Shown: positions 25,408-35,504 of the stretch, one piece after another | Numbering within the stretch: the stretch's first letter is position 1 | Layout of the letters: each line of letters begins with the position of its first letter | Source of the DNA: an uncultured Lachnospiraceae bacterium | GTDB taxonomy: Bacteria > Bacillota > Clostridia > Lachnospirales > Lachnospiraceae | DNA length: 43,934 nucleotides | Direction of reading: 5' to 3' | Assembly (NCBI GenBank): GCA_910587155.1 | Contig: CAJULA010000023.1 | Location: 1 to 43,934 of the forward strand | The notes under the pieces: generated by a model | What the model was told of the DNA's origin: nothing | What the model saw: only the letters and a program-made list of their open reading frames with translations | Databases searched by the model: none | Translations under genes and position numbers: made by a program

Positions 25408-27214
25408 ATGGCAGGCAGAAAGAGAAAGAGCAGAGAGGACGAGAACTATAGTTTTCAGGTGGATTTAAGGAGCATTATCCAGCTGCTCAGTGAAAATCTG
25501 TATTCCAGCTCTGATGTATTTCTGCGGGAACTTCTGCAAAATGCGGTGGATGCCATTCGGGCGCGCAGAGAAGAGGATCAGGCGTTTGCAGACGGCAGAA
25601 TCGGGATTTGTTATGCCAGGGAAGAGGACGGAGGGGCGGTGCTGACTTTTTCGGATAACGGGATCGGGCTTACCAGTCAGGAAATCCATACATTTCTGGC
25701 GGTAATCGGTCAGTCTTCCAAGCGGGGGGGGAGGCTAGGGGTGCGGGATATATCGGACAGTTCGGGATCGGTCTGCTGTCCTGTTTTCTCGTGACAGATG
25801 AGATACTGGTGCAGACCCGTTCTGTCAGGGAAGAGAAAGGCTGGCTGTGGCGGGGCAGAAGTGACGGTACCTATCAGGTGACGGAGGAAGCAGAGCCTTT
25901 GCGGGAGCCGGGGACAAAGGTGACGCTGCACCTGAATCCGATGCTGGCCGGGCGATATCGCGAGGAGAAGGTGGAGCGGCTTTTAAGAAACTATGGGTTT
26001 CTGATCCGGCCGGTAGTGGAACTGGAAGGGGATATGGGCAGCAGACGGATCAATGACGGATTGGTTCCGTGGAGACAGTCTTTTTGCAGCGCGGATGAGA
26101 TACTCCGGTTTGGGGAACTGATGTTTGGAGAACGTTTCCTGGGTGTCGTACCGATTGTGGGAGAAGGACTGAGAGGTTATGCATTTATATCGGAGCGTCA
26201 GACCAGTGCGGCGGAAATGGGACGACATAAAATTTTTCTGAGGGATATGCTTGTTACGGAAGACGGAAAGGAGCTGCTTCCCAAATGGGCGTTTTTTACC
26301 CGTTGTATCCTCAATGCAGAGTATCTTACACCGATGGCATCGAGAGAAGGGTTTGTGTCTGATCAGCAGCTTGCAAAAGCCCGCAACGAGATCGAGAAGT
26401 GTATCTTTGATTATTTTGTGAAGCTTTCCCGGTATGATATGGACAGGCTCAAGCGTCTGACGATGATACATAATGTGGCCATTAAGTCGCTGGCAGTGGA
26501 ACATGAGCAGATTTATAACCTGTTTTTTCCGTTTGTTGTTTTCCGCAGCAATCAGGGAGAACTGACCGGATTTCAGATTATGGAGGCGGCCAGGGCGCAG
26601 ACCGTTTATTACTGTACGCAGATAGACGATTATCGGCGGGCCTGTCCGCTTATGGGAAGTGCGGTGATCCTGATCAATGCCGGTTATATTTATGATACGA
26701 AGCTTCTGAAGCTTTTAAAATATTATCACCAGGGAAGCAGGGTGGAAGAGTTTGATGAATCGTCCTATGCAAAACTGCTGAGAGAACCTTCCGCAAAGAC
26801 AGGAAAGGAGCTGGCGGAAGTGGTAAAGATGGCGGAACATGCGCTGGATCCTTTTCGCTGCGGCGTTACATTAAAGCAGTTTAAGCCGGAGGCGATGCCG
26901 GCTTTGTATGTGGCAGGCGTGGACGGATTTCTGGACAGTGCCGTGACGGCGGTGGATTTTCCGGCTTTATGGATGGCTTTGATCAGGAAGACTTTCTGGG
27001 AGGATACGGGAGCAGGCTGTATATCAATTCCGCGAATCCTCTGATCCGGCGTCTGTCGGGGATACAGAGTCAAGAGGTCATGGAAAATGTAGTGCGTATC
27101 CTTTATGTGCACGCTATGCTGGCAGGGCATTATACGCTGGGAGAACGGGAACTGGAAATTTTAAATACAGGACTGATTGAACTGATCGCATATGGACTTG
27201 GGGGAATTGTATGA
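25408..27214 (+). pseudogene. HSP90/HtpG-family ATPase gene with two frameshifts
   Basis: About 602 codons read in three frames. Residues from ATG 25408 give the GHKL ATPase start: FQVDLRSIIQLLSENLYSS, RELLQNAVDAIRARR and DNGIGLT. Frame is lost around a G8 run (25724-25731). Adding one G restores SSKRGGEARGAGYIGQFGIGLLSCFLVTDE, the next nucleotide-binding motif. A second loss is at the T4 run 26957-26960, where one more T restores VDFSGFMDGFDQEDFLGGYGSR. Both shifts are single-base losses in homopolymers. It may be a pseudogene, a phase-variable gene or an assembly error. A good ribosome site (GGGGAGG) and the ATGA overlap with the next gene are intact. Confidence 0.82.
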
Positions 27215-28464
27215 TCTTGACTATAAGAAAATGGCAGACAAACAATGATGAGAAATTATGGGAGCTGGTCTGCGAAGCCAATGCACTGGCCCCGGGAAAC
27301 TGCACGGATGACTGGGTTGCCAATGCGCCTGCGCTGGTGCCGGTGATGGAACGGATCTTACTTCTTGCCAGGCAGAGGGATGCCTTATCCATTTATTTTT
27401 ATGATATGTCACAGCTGTTCTGGCTTGTTCAAGAGGTGGAAAACTATCAGGTTGCCTTCCGGCTTGCGGAGATGTTTCACCGGGATTATCAGGATGGGCT
27501 GGCGGAACATGCCACTTTGTATGGAAAGAAGCTGATGGTCAGCATGGCAGCGCGTATTGTGGATTTTTACTCTTATTTTCCGCAGATTGACGATGACAAA
27601 ATGGCTCAAATGTTAGAAATTTACCGGGACTGCAACAGAAGATACGGGTGTGAATACAATGACGGTGATTATAGCATACTCATGCGGGTAGCGATATTAA
27701 GTGATAACAGAGAACTGGCAGAAGAGGCTGCCCTGAGAATGGAAAATGTAAAGTATGACAAAGGGTTTTCCTATATTTTCAGTTATGGTTATCCCATGAT
27801 CGGGCACTATATTATGCAGGATCATCCGGAGGAGGCGGAAACGCTGATCCGAAGGATTGAACAAAAGGAGATCCCGTTATCATACCGGTGGTGCTATGAG
27901 GAAGGATTTGAGACGACGGGCCGGGAGCTGCGCAGATGGGCGCTGATTTGCAGTCTGCTGCTCGGAAAAGAAAAGGCTTTTTTTCTGTTTTTTGTATCCT
28001 GGGAGCCACTTGGCCGGGAGCAGATAAAAGTGGATTTTTATCGTACGGATGCTGCGCTCTTTGACCTCCTGGCCGGAGACTGTTCGTGCCTTGAGCTTTG
28101 TCTGCGGCTGGCATGGCGGGATGTACGTGACGAAAGAAGCGGGAAAACAGCACCGTTGCTAGGTGTGCTCATTGATCTGTCCTGGTATTGCTATTTTCAG
28201 ATACTGGATCGAAGAGGGGTGCACAGTGTAAGCCTGGAACCGGGTGAAGGGGCGGAATATTGCAGAAGCGGTGCAGAGTCCATGGAAAGGGTAAAAGAGC
28301 GTCAGAGCGGGGAACGACAGTGGCCGTGTCTGGAAGTGGCCGCATATTTTGAAAGACAGGCGGATCAACTGGGCGCGCAGATGGATCGGTCGCGGAAAGC
28401 GTTTGGGTACAGACGTGCGAAAAGGTGCTTTGAGGTGTGCTGCCTGGAAAAGGAGTCGCTATGA
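27211..28464 (+). CDS. Uncharacterised HSP90-linked helical protein
   Basis: A 417-residue protein not matched to a named family. It is predicted to be almost entirely helical. Spaced helix pairs (for example RLAEMFHRDYQDGLAEHATLYGKKLMV, EAALRMENVKYDKGFSYIF, PEEAETLIRRIE) suggest TPR-like repeats. No signal or membrane segment is seen. Its ATG overlaps the HSP90-gene stop and its own stop overlaps the sbcD start, so it is translated in step with both. A co-chaperone or client-binding role is inferred only from this coupling. Confidence 0.65.
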   Translation: MILTIRKWQTNNDEKLWELVCEANALAPGNCTDDWVANAPALVPVMERILLLARQRDALSIYFYDMSQLFWLVQEVENYQVAFRLAEMFHRDYQDGLAEHATLYGKKLMVSMAARIVDFYSYFPQIDDDKMAQMLEIYRDCNRRYGCEYNDGDYSILMRVAILSDNRELAEEAALRMENVKYDKGFSYIFSYGYPMIGHYIMQDHPEEAETLIRRIEQKEIPLSYRWCYEEGFETTGRELRRWALICSLLLGKEKAFFLFFVSWEPLGREQIKVDFYRTDAALFDLLAGDCSCLELCLRLAWRDVRDERSGKTAPLLGVLIDLSWYCYFQILDRRGVHSVSLEPGEGAEYCRSGAESMERVKERQSGERQWPCLEVAAYFERQADQLGAQMDRSRKAFGYRRAKRCFEVCCLEKESL

Positions 28465-29615
28465 AGTTTCTTCATCTTTCAGATCTTCATCTGGGAAAAC
28501 GTGTCCATGAATTTCCGATGGCAGAGGATCAGAAATACATATTATCACAGATTGTATCTCTGTCGGAAAGCGAGCAGGCGGACGCTGTGATCATAGCGGG
28601 GGATATCTATGATAAGCCGGTTCCGTCGGCGGAAGCGGTGCAGATATTTGACCATTTTCTGACGGCGCTGGCCGGGCAGGGCAGGCGGGTCTTTCTCATC
28701 AGCGGGAATCATGACAGCGCGGAACGGATCGCTTTTGGCGCACAGCTTTTGAGCGGCAGGGACGTTTATGTATCGCCGGTCTATGACGGAACGATAAAGC
28801 CCGTCACTATGACGGATGCATACGGGGAACTGGCCGTTTATCTGCTTCCGTTTATCAGACCGGCAGCCGTGCGCCGTATATTGGAAAAAGAAGAGGGATC
28901 AGAGCCGGCGCCCCATTTGCCGGAAACCTGTCAGGAAGCGGTGGAGCTTGTAATCAGCCGTATGGAGATCAATCATGAGAGGCGCAATATTTTGGTATCT
29001 CATCAGTTTGTAACCGGGGCAGGACGCTGTGAATCAGAGGAGATTGTCGTAGGCGGACTGGACAATGTGGACGCAGATGTGTTTGCGGCGTTTGATTATG
29101 TGGCGCTGGGGCATATCCACAGTCCGCAGTCCATCGGCCGTGAAACGGTGCGCTACTGCGGAACACCGCTGAAATACTCCTTTTCTGAGGCGGAGCAGGA
29201 GAAGTCGGTGACCGTGGTGGAATGTAAGGAAAAGGGGCGGACGTATGTGCGTACCATCCCGCTTCATCCCTTGCATGAGATGCGCATGCTCAGAGGAACC
29301 TATCTGGAACTGACGGCCCGCTCTTTTTATGTGGATATGGATATGGAAGACTATTTCAAAATCATACTGACCGATGAGGAAGATGTTCCCGACGGGATCC
29401 GGAAGCTGCGTATACTCTACCCCAATCTGATGCAGCTCGCCTATGATAACAGTCGGACCAGGCAGGAGACGGTCGTGGAAGCGGCGCAGGAAGTGGAGCG
29501 GAAATCGCAGCAGGAACTGTTTGAAGAATTTTATGAATTGCAGAACAACAGGCCTATGAGTGCGGAGCAGAAAACGTACTTTACGCATCTTTTGGAAAGA
29601 ATACGGAGAGGATAA
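28461..29615 (+). CDS. sbcD: Exonuclease SbcD (Mre11 family)
   Basis: A 384-residue metallophosphoesterase nuclease, partner of SbcC in opening hairpins and processing double-strand breaks. Motifs are FLHLSDLHLGKRV, AGDIYDKPVPS, ISGNHDSAERI and the later ALGHIHSPQ, all metal ligands present. A C-terminal SbcC-binding tail follows. ATG 28461 forms ATGA with the previous stop; a frame to 28437 lies in the upstream gene. One base separates it from sbcC. Confidence 0.94.
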   Translation: MKFLHLSDLHLGKRVHEFPMAEDQKYILSQIVSLSESEQADAVIIAGDIYDKPVPSAEAVQIFDHFLTALAGQGRRVFLISGNHDSAERIAFGAQLLSGRDVYVSPVYDGTIKPVTMTDAYGELAVYLLPFIRPAAVRRILEKEEGSEPAPHLPETCQEAVELVISRMEINHERRNILVSHQFVTGAGRCESEEIVVGGLDNVDADVFAAFDYVALGHIHSPQSIGRETVRYCGTPLKYSFSEAEQEKSVTVVECKEKGRTYVRTIPLHPLHEMRMLRGTYLELTARSFYVDMDMEDYFKIILTDEEDVPDGIRKLRILYPNLMQLAYDNSRTRQETVVEAAQEVERKSQQELFEEFYELQNNRPMSAEQKTYFTHLLERIRRG

Positions 29616-29616
29616 G

Positions 29617-32600
29617 ATGAAACCGATCAAACTGACCATCAGCGCATTCGGGCCCTATGCGGGGGAAACGGAACTTGATTTTGAACGTCTGGGAGGGCAG
29701 GGGCTTTACCTGATCACCGGAGACACAGGGGCCGGAAAAACCACGATTTTTGACGCCATTACCTATGCGCTGTATGGAGAAGCCAGCGGCGATGCGCGCA
29801 GGGCAGACATGTTCCGCAGCAAATATGCCAAAGCGGAAACTCCCACCTATGTGGAATTTTTATTTGATTATGGCGGCAAACGCTATACGGTAAAGAGAAA
29901 TCCGGAATATGTGCGGCCCAAGGGAAGAGGTGTCGGCTATACGGTGCAGAAAGCAGATGCGCTGCTTACCTTTCCGGATGAAAGGGAGCCGGTGACACGC
30001 GTCAGAGAAGTCACGAAAGAGATTACGGCCCTGATCGGACTGGACCGGGGGCAATTCACACAGATTGCCATGATCGCGCAGGGAGATTTCCAGAAACTTC
30101 TGTTTGCCAATACGGAGGAGCGCAGCAGCATTTTCCGCCGGATCTTCAACACAGGCGGATACCAGATCATTCAGGAACAGTTAAAGGCCGATGTCAGAGG
30201 GCAGGAGAAAGAATATGATGCACTCAGGCGCAGCATCAGCCAGTATATGTCTGATATTGTCTGTACAGGAGAGACAACGGTTTCTGCCAGACTGCAGCAA
30301 CTGGAAAAAGAAAAGTTTGACGGCAGAATCGGCGATGGGATGACTCTTCTGGAGGAACTCTGCAAAGAGGATCGACAAATACTGGAAGAGCTGAAAGAGG
30401 AGATCCGAAAAAGAGAACTGCAGATTCAGGGCGCGGACCGACGGCTTGGCACGCTTCGCAAAGTGCGGCAGCAGAAAGAGGCGTTGGAGGAGGGCCTGAT
30501 GCGGCTGGAAGAACAGAAGCCGAAATTGCGGCTTGCCGAAGAAGCCTTTAAAAAAGCAGAGCGCAGAGCCGGCATGTGCGGATCACTCACCCGTCAGGCC
30601 GACGATCTGAAGGGCAGTCTGGAACTGTTTGACAGGCTGCAGAAGGAGCAGGAAGAGAAGGCAAAAGATGAGCAGGCATTAAGCCGCCAGAGGGCGGACA
30701 GGCAGAAGTTGACGGCAGAGCGGGCCGGGCTGGAAACCGAACTGGAAGCTGACCGGGAAAATCTGCAAAAACTTGCCACGGCGGAGGAAGCGTGCAGGCG
30801 GCTGGCCGAACAGAAAGAAAGTGTCGTCCAAACGTGCACGCTTCTCAGACAGCAGCGGGAAAGTCTGGCACAGGAAAGGGATGCCGGAAAAAAGACAGAG
30901 ACCGCGCTGGAACAAATTGCAGGAAGGCTGAGAGCACTCACGGAAGAAATAGAGCAATATGATGCAGCGATCATGGCGCTGTCAGGGTGCAGCGCCGCAC
31001 TTGCGCAGGCACAGGGCATCAGGGAAGAACTCGATGAAATCTGTGAAGTGCTCGAAGAGGAAGAGAAGCAGCACGGGGAGTTAATACAGAGCATACGGCA
31101 GGAAACGGGGCTGCGAAAAGAACTGCAGCTTGCCTCTTCACTTTTACGGGAAGAGGAGGCAGGGCGCCTTGGGGAGATAGAGACGCTGCAGGGCGCCGGC
31201 GAGGAAGCGCTCAGATGCCGGCATATGGAAAAAGAAGGAGAGGAGCGTCTCCTGGCTTTTCAGGCACTTTCCGGCAGCCTTTCCGATTTAAAGAAAGAGG
31301 AGTCTGAAGCACGAGCCGCCTGTGAACAAATGCAGATACAGGTGCAGTCCTGCGAGAAGGAACTGTTTTTTCTGCAGACAGAACAGGCAAAGCTGGCTGA
31401 TACGGACACCAGAATTTTGCAGCTCAGTGAGCAGAAACAAAATCTGAGCGGGCAAAAGAAAATGCTTGCCTCGTTGTCGGCAAGCTACAGTGAACTGGAA
31501 GAGCTGCAAAAGAGGCTGGCCCTGACACAGCTCGATTATGAGCAGGCATATCGGGAAAAAGAGCAATTGGAATCCGCATATCATGATATGGAGCAATTGT
31601 TTCTGAATGCCCAGGCGGGGCTTCTGGCGAAGAAGCTGAAAGAGGGCGTGGCCTGTCCTGTCTGCGGTTCCACGCATCACCCCATACCGGCGGCGATTAC
31701 GGAAACCGTGCCGGAGAAAAAGCAGTTGGATTTGGAAAAAAAGAAGCTTGCCAAAGCGCAGGCAAGGGCCGAACATCTGAGTGCGGCGGCGGGCCATCTG
31801 GCAGAGCAGCAAAAGGAATGGAAGGAGAAGACAGATTTGCTGGCAGCAGAGTTTTTCGGTGAAAAAGCCTGTAAAAATCTGGTCCTGGCCAAGGCACTGC
31901 CTCATGAAACAAAGAGACTGGAAGAGGAAGAAAAAGAGATAAAACGGAACCTGGATCTGGCAGAGCAGTGTAAAATACATAAGACGGAGTTAGAAAAAAA
32001 GATCGCAGAAAAAGAAGAGATCCTAAAAGATCTGACGGCTGTTTTTCGGAAAAGGGAACAGGATTTTTCGGCGATAAAAGGCCGTCTTGCGGAGAAGAAG
32101 CGGCAGTGGGAAGCGGAAATTGCCGCTATGCAGATCCCGGATGCCATCGGGGCGGATGCAGCGGCTATCGAAGAGTATCTGGCGCAGCGCCTGCAGGGAG
32201 ACAGAGAAAAGCTTACGAAGGCGCAGTCAGCGAAGAGCCGTCTGGACGATCTGATCGAGGAAGGGAAAAAGCAGGAGACAGAAAAAGAGATATTACGGAA
32301 AAAGACAGAAGAAAGCACGCAGAGAAAGGCAGATCTGGAAGGCAGGGAGAAATTTCTGACAGAGAGAATCGAGGCAGAGTGGGAAAAAGCAGGGGTGATT
32401 TTGCAGCAGGCAGTACAATTCCTGAATCGTCGGTCGGAGAACGAAACGAATAATTGTGAGGCCAATATAACTGCGTCTCCGGTTTTTACACCTGACAAGA
32501 CTGATCTGCGTATCAAAATTCACGCATGTCTCAAAAAACTGAAAGAAGAGGGGAATTTCCTTGCGGGAGAAGCAGACAGATTACAAGCCATGGAAAAAGA

Positions 32601-33948
32601 AAGACAGGAGAGGGAAGAGCGCCGCAATCAATGCAGGAAGGAAGGGCATGAACTGGAAAAACAACAGGAGGGGATCAGAGGCAGACTGACAGAAAAAAAA
32701 GAAAGCCTTTACCGGACACTGACAGCCAACGGCGTTATGCCGCAGCAGAAGCCAGGGCCGTTTTCCGCTTCCGCCCTGCCCGAAGATGATGAGGACGGTA
32801 TGGCTTCCTCTCTGGAAGAAAATCTGCACATAAGACTGGATGCCCTGGAAACTACTATGCAGCAAAGGCGGAAGGAAGTGCGGAGAAAATCGGATCTTGA
32901 ACAGGAAATTCCCGGGAAGCAAAGAAAGCTGGAGCTGCTTACGGAAGAACTCAGAGAGACGGAACTTACCATCACAAGAAACACCGAGAAGTTGCATGCC
33001 AGAAATGAAAAAATCGAAGAACTGAAAAAGGGACTGCAATCACAGCAAAAAGAAGAAATCGTGGAAAAAATCGGCCTGCTCACCAGACAGAGAGAAGAAC
33101 TGGAACGGGCGCTGCAGACGGCAGAGGCACAATACAGGGACAGCCAGAAAATATATGAACACCTGACAGCCGCTGTGGAAACATTAAGAAGTCAAATGAC
33201 AAAAGAGGAGGACGCCGAGTCGGTTTCCGAAGCGGAAATACTGTCCCGCAGAGAGCAGTGGCAGCAGGAGAAACAGGAGCTGGAAGGGAAACGGGATGAA
33301 AAAAATGCGGCATATGTAAGAAATCATGCCATCTTCCGGCAAGTGGAAACAAAACAGGGCGAGATTATCGAAGTGGAAAAAACCTACCAATGGATGAAGG
33401 CGCTTTCCGATACGGCCAACGGTATGTTAAACGGCAAACAGAAAATAGAATTTGAAACTTATATCCAGATGACCTTTTTCGACCGGATTATCAGACGGGC
33501 CAACCTGCGCCTGCTTACCATGAGCAGCGGTCAGTATGAGCTCAGACGCACGAAAGAGAAGGAAAATGCCAACAAAAAAGAAAAGGCCGGGCTGGAACTC
33601 AGCGTGCTGGATCACTATAATGCGACGGAACGCAGTGTAAAGACCCTGTCCGGCGGGGAATCCTTTCAGGCTTCCCTCTCTCTGGCACTGGGCCTTTCTG
33701 ATGAAATCCAGGCAAACGCCGGCGGCATCCGGCTGGATTCCATGTTTGTGGATGAAGGATTCGGCTCTCTTGATGAAGAATCTCTCAGCCAGGCGATCAG
33801 AGTCCTGGCACGCCTGACGGAAGGCAACCGCCTGGTGGGCATCATCTCGCATGTGACGGAGCTGAAAGAGCAGATTGAGAAAAAAATTGTCGTTACAAAA
33901 CACCGGGGGAGGGAAGGGATTGGCAGTGATGCGGTGATTGTGACATGA
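29617..33948 (+). CDS. sbcC: Exonuclease SbcC (Rad50 family), long form
   Basis: An SMC-like ATPase of 1443 residues, compared with about 1050 in E. coli. The N-terminal half has Walker A GDTGAGKTTIFD and the Q-loop region. Very long coiled coils surround a zinc hook CPVC at residues 680-683. The C-terminal half has LSGGESFQASLSLALGL and Walker B DSMFVDEGFGSLDEESL. The extra length is all in the coiled-coil arms. ATG 29617 has GGAGAGGAT upstream and starts one base after the sbcD stop. Confidence 0.94.
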   Translation: MKPIKLTISAFGPYAGETELDFERLGGQGLYLITGDTGAGKTTIFDAITYALYGEASGDARRADMFRSKYAKAETPTYVEFLFDYGGKRYTVKRNPEYVRPKGRGVGYTVQKADALLTFPDEREPVTRVREVTKEITALIGLDRGQFTQIAMIAQGDFQKLLFANTEERSSIFRRIFNTGGYQIIQEQLKADVRGQEKEYDALRRSISQYMSDIVCTGETTVSARLQQLEKEKFDGRIGDGMTLLEELCKEDRQILEELKEEIRKRELQIQGADRRLGTLRKVRQQKEALEEGLMRLEEQKPKLRLAEEAFKKAERRAGMCGSLTRQADDLKGSLELFDRLQKEQEEKAKDEQALSRQRADRQKLTAERAGLETELEADRENLQKLATAEEACRRLAEQKESVVQTCTLLRQQRESLAQERDAGKKTETALEQIAGRLRALTEEIEQYDAAIMALSGCSAALAQAQGIREELDEICEVLEEEEKQHGELIQSIRQETGLRKELQLASSLLREEEAGRLGEIETLQGAGEEALRCRHMEKEGEERLLAFQALSGSLSDLKKEESEARAACEQMQIQVQSCEKELFFLQTEQAKLADTDTRILQLSEQKQNLSGQKKMLASLSASYSELEELQKRLALTQLDYEQAYREKEQLESAYHDMEQLFLNAQAGLLAKKLKEGVACPVCGSTHHPIPAAITETVPEKKQLDLEKKKLAKAQARAEHLSAAAGHLAEQQKEWKEKTDLLAAEFFGEKACKNLVLAKALPHETKRLEEEEKEIKRNLDLAEQCKIHKTELEKKIAEKEEILKDLTAVFRKREQDFSAIKGRLAEKKRQWEAEIAAMQIPDAIGADAAAIEEYLAQRLQGDREKLTKAQSAKSRLDDLIEEGKKQETEKEILRKKTEESTQRKADLEGREKFLTERIEAEWEKAGVILQQAVQFLNRRSENETNNCEANITASPVFTPDKTDLRIKIHACLKKLKEEGNFLAGEADRLQAMEKERQEREERRNQCRKEGHELEKQQEGIRGRLTEKKESLYRTLTANGVMPQQKPGPFSASALPEDDEDGMASSLEENLHIRLDALETTMQQRRKEVRRKSDLEQEIPGKQRKLELLTEELRETELTITRNTEKLHARNEKIEELKKGLQSQQKEEIVEKIGLLTRQREELERALQTAEAQYRDSQKIYEHLTAAVETLRSQMTKEEDAESVSEAEILSRREQWQQEKQELEGKRDEKNAAYVRNHAIFRQVETKQGEIIEVEKTYQWMKALSDTANGMLNGKQKIEFETYIQMTFFDRIIRRANLRLLTMSSGQYELRRTKEKENANKKEKAGLELSVLDHYNATERSVKTLSGGESFQASLSLALGLSDEIQANAGGIRLDSMFVDEGFGSLDEESLSQAIRVLARLTEGNRLVGIISHVTELKEQIEKKIVVTKHRGREGIGSDAVIVT

Positions 33949-33986
33949 GTTGCAAGGGGAATTATTTAACTCGGAGGGAACGCTAA

Positions 33987-34886
33987 ATGGAACTTAGGGT
34001 TTTACAATACTTCCTGGCCGCTGCAAGGGAAGAAAATATTACCAAAGCAGCAGCGCTTCTGCATATCACACAGCCCACCCTGTCCCGTCAGCTTATGCAG
34101 TTGGAGGAGGAACTTGGCGTCAAGCTGTTCCGCAGGGGAAAGCATAATATTTTGCTGACAGAAGAGGGCATGATGCTTCGGCGGCGCGCGCAGGAAATTG
34201 TCGACCTGGCAGAAAAAACAGCCAAAGAATTGAAGCATGGAGAAGAAAAGGTTTCGGGGGAAATTTCCATTGGCTGTGGAGAAACGCGGAATATGAGACC
34301 GCTTTCCGAAATGCTTGCCTCTTTCAGGCAGGAATATCCGGATGTAAGCTTTCATATTTATACGGCGATTGCGGATGAGGTAAGGGAACGGTTAGAAAAT
34401 GGTATTTTGGATATGGGGCTTTTGCTGGAGCCGGTAGAAGTCAGCAGATACCATTATGTGCGGATGCCGTTGAGGGAAAAATGGCAAGTGCTGATGCGCA
34501 GAGATATGCAGCTCGCGGGAAAACAAAAGATCACCCCGGACGATCTGGCAGGGGTTCCCATAATTATGGCAAGGCGGCAGTCTGTACGCAATGAACTGGA
34601 AAACTGGTTCGGGTATGACAAAGAAAAGCTCCATGTGGTAGCGACCTGCAACCTCTCCCACTATAACCAATCCATCCTGGTGGAGAGCGGTATCGGCGTG
34701 GCGCTGGTAATGGAATTTACGTGTAAGCAGGATGCCTTATGCCTGCGCCCGTTAGATCCGCAGATAGAGAGCGGCTGTGTTTTGGTCTGGAAAAAGAACC
34801 TGACTCTTTCTCCGGCAGTGCAGCGGTTTATAGAATATGTGGAGAGGTATTTAACAGAAACAGGAAAAAAGGTGTGGAAAATATAG
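33987..34886 (+). CDS. LysR-family regulator, copy 1
   Basis: A 299-residue LysR regulator: N-terminal winged helix-turn-helix (NITKAAALLHITQPTLSRQLMQLEEELGVKLFRRG, about 17-51), linker helix, then the two-lobed inducer-binding domain (about 90-295). It is closely similar in the DNA-binding part to the LysR gene at 39372. The ribosome site is GGAGGG. It follows sbcC by 38 bases with no terminator between them, so read-through is possible. It likely controls the downstream oxidoreductase genes; the ligand is unknown. Confidence 0.9.
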   Translation: MELRVLQYFLAAAREENITKAAALLHITQPTLSRQLMQLEEELGVKLFRRGKHNILLTEEGMMLRRRAQEIVDLAEKTAKELKHGEEKVSGEISIGCGETRNMRPLSEMLASFRQEYPDVSFHIYTAIADEVRERLENGILDMGLLLEPVEVSRYHYVRMPLREKWQVLMRRDMQLAGKQKITPDDLAGVPIIMARRQSVRNELENWFGYDKEKLHVVATCNLSHYNQSILVESGIGVALVMEFTCKQDALCLRPLDPQIESGCVLVWKKNLTLSPAVQRFIEYVERYLTETGKKVWKI

Positions 34887-34920
34887 AAGTATAGAGAAAG
34901 ATACCAGACAGGGAAGAGAG

Positions 34921-34964
34921 AACTGCTGCAAACGGCTTATTTGGCATTGTGTAGCAGTTTTTTT
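34921..34964 (+). terminator. Terminator after LysR copy 1
   Basis: AACTGCT (34921-34927) pairs with AGCAGTT (34953-34959) around a long loop and is followed by a run of T to 34964. Confidence 0.7.
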
Positions 34965-35098
34965 GACTTAAAATACGGAAAAGGCATTTCTTAGAATACA
35001 AAATAAGTATTAGACATTTAAAGGAAGTAAATTTACAATTAATTTAATTTCCGAAGGAGGGATTGTCTGTACGATGGGAAAGGAGCTTACTGACAAAA

Positions 35099-35452
35099 AT
35101 GACAATGAAGGAAGCGAGCGAACAGTATCAGATTCCCATTAAAATACTGAAAGAATATGAAAAATGGGAACTGTGCGGCGCGGTAAAGAAGGTTATGGGG
35201 GCATGGCAGTATGATGATCAGGACATAGAGAGACTCAGTATGATCATGACGCTGCATGAGATGGGGTTTCATAACAGTGAAGTGGAACTTTATATGCGTC
35301 TTACTCTGGAAGGGGATCATACAAAAGCAGAACGGATCGCGATGCTGAACAGAAGAAGAGGCAAGACCCTGGATGAGATTCACTTTAAGGAAAAACAGAT
35401 CGCACATATGGATTATCTGCGGTATGAAATGCAGAAAAGTAAGAAAGCGTAA
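35099..35452 (+). CDS. MerR-like transcriptional regulator
   Basis: A 117-residue protein with an N-terminal MerR winged-helix domain (MTMKEASEQYQIPIKILKEYEKWEL...WQYDDQDIERLSMIMTLHEMGF, about 1-60) and a helical dimerisation segment. No cysteine cluster for metal binding is present. ATG 35099 is chosen from the family start; its ribosome site (AAGGAG, 35080-35085) is distant. A 22-codon open frame from 35073 overlaps the start and could couple translation. It precedes the cupin gene in the same direction. Confidence 0.78.
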   Translation: MTMKEASEQYQIPIKILKEYEKWELCGAVKKVMGAWQYDDQDIERLSMIMTLHEMGFHNSEVELYMRLTLEGDHTKAERIAMLNRRRGKTLDEIHFKEKQIAHMDYLRYEMQKSKKA

Positions 35453-35504
35453 GTGACTGGCTTGGCAGTCCGGGGCTTGCGGAATAAGGAAGGAGTGTTT
35501 GATT

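Noticed and set aside
35073..35141. 22-codon frame overlapping the MerR-like start as a leader-peptide gene
   Set aside because: It has an acceptable ribosome site but no recognisable attenuation structure. It is mentioned only in the MerR-like entry.
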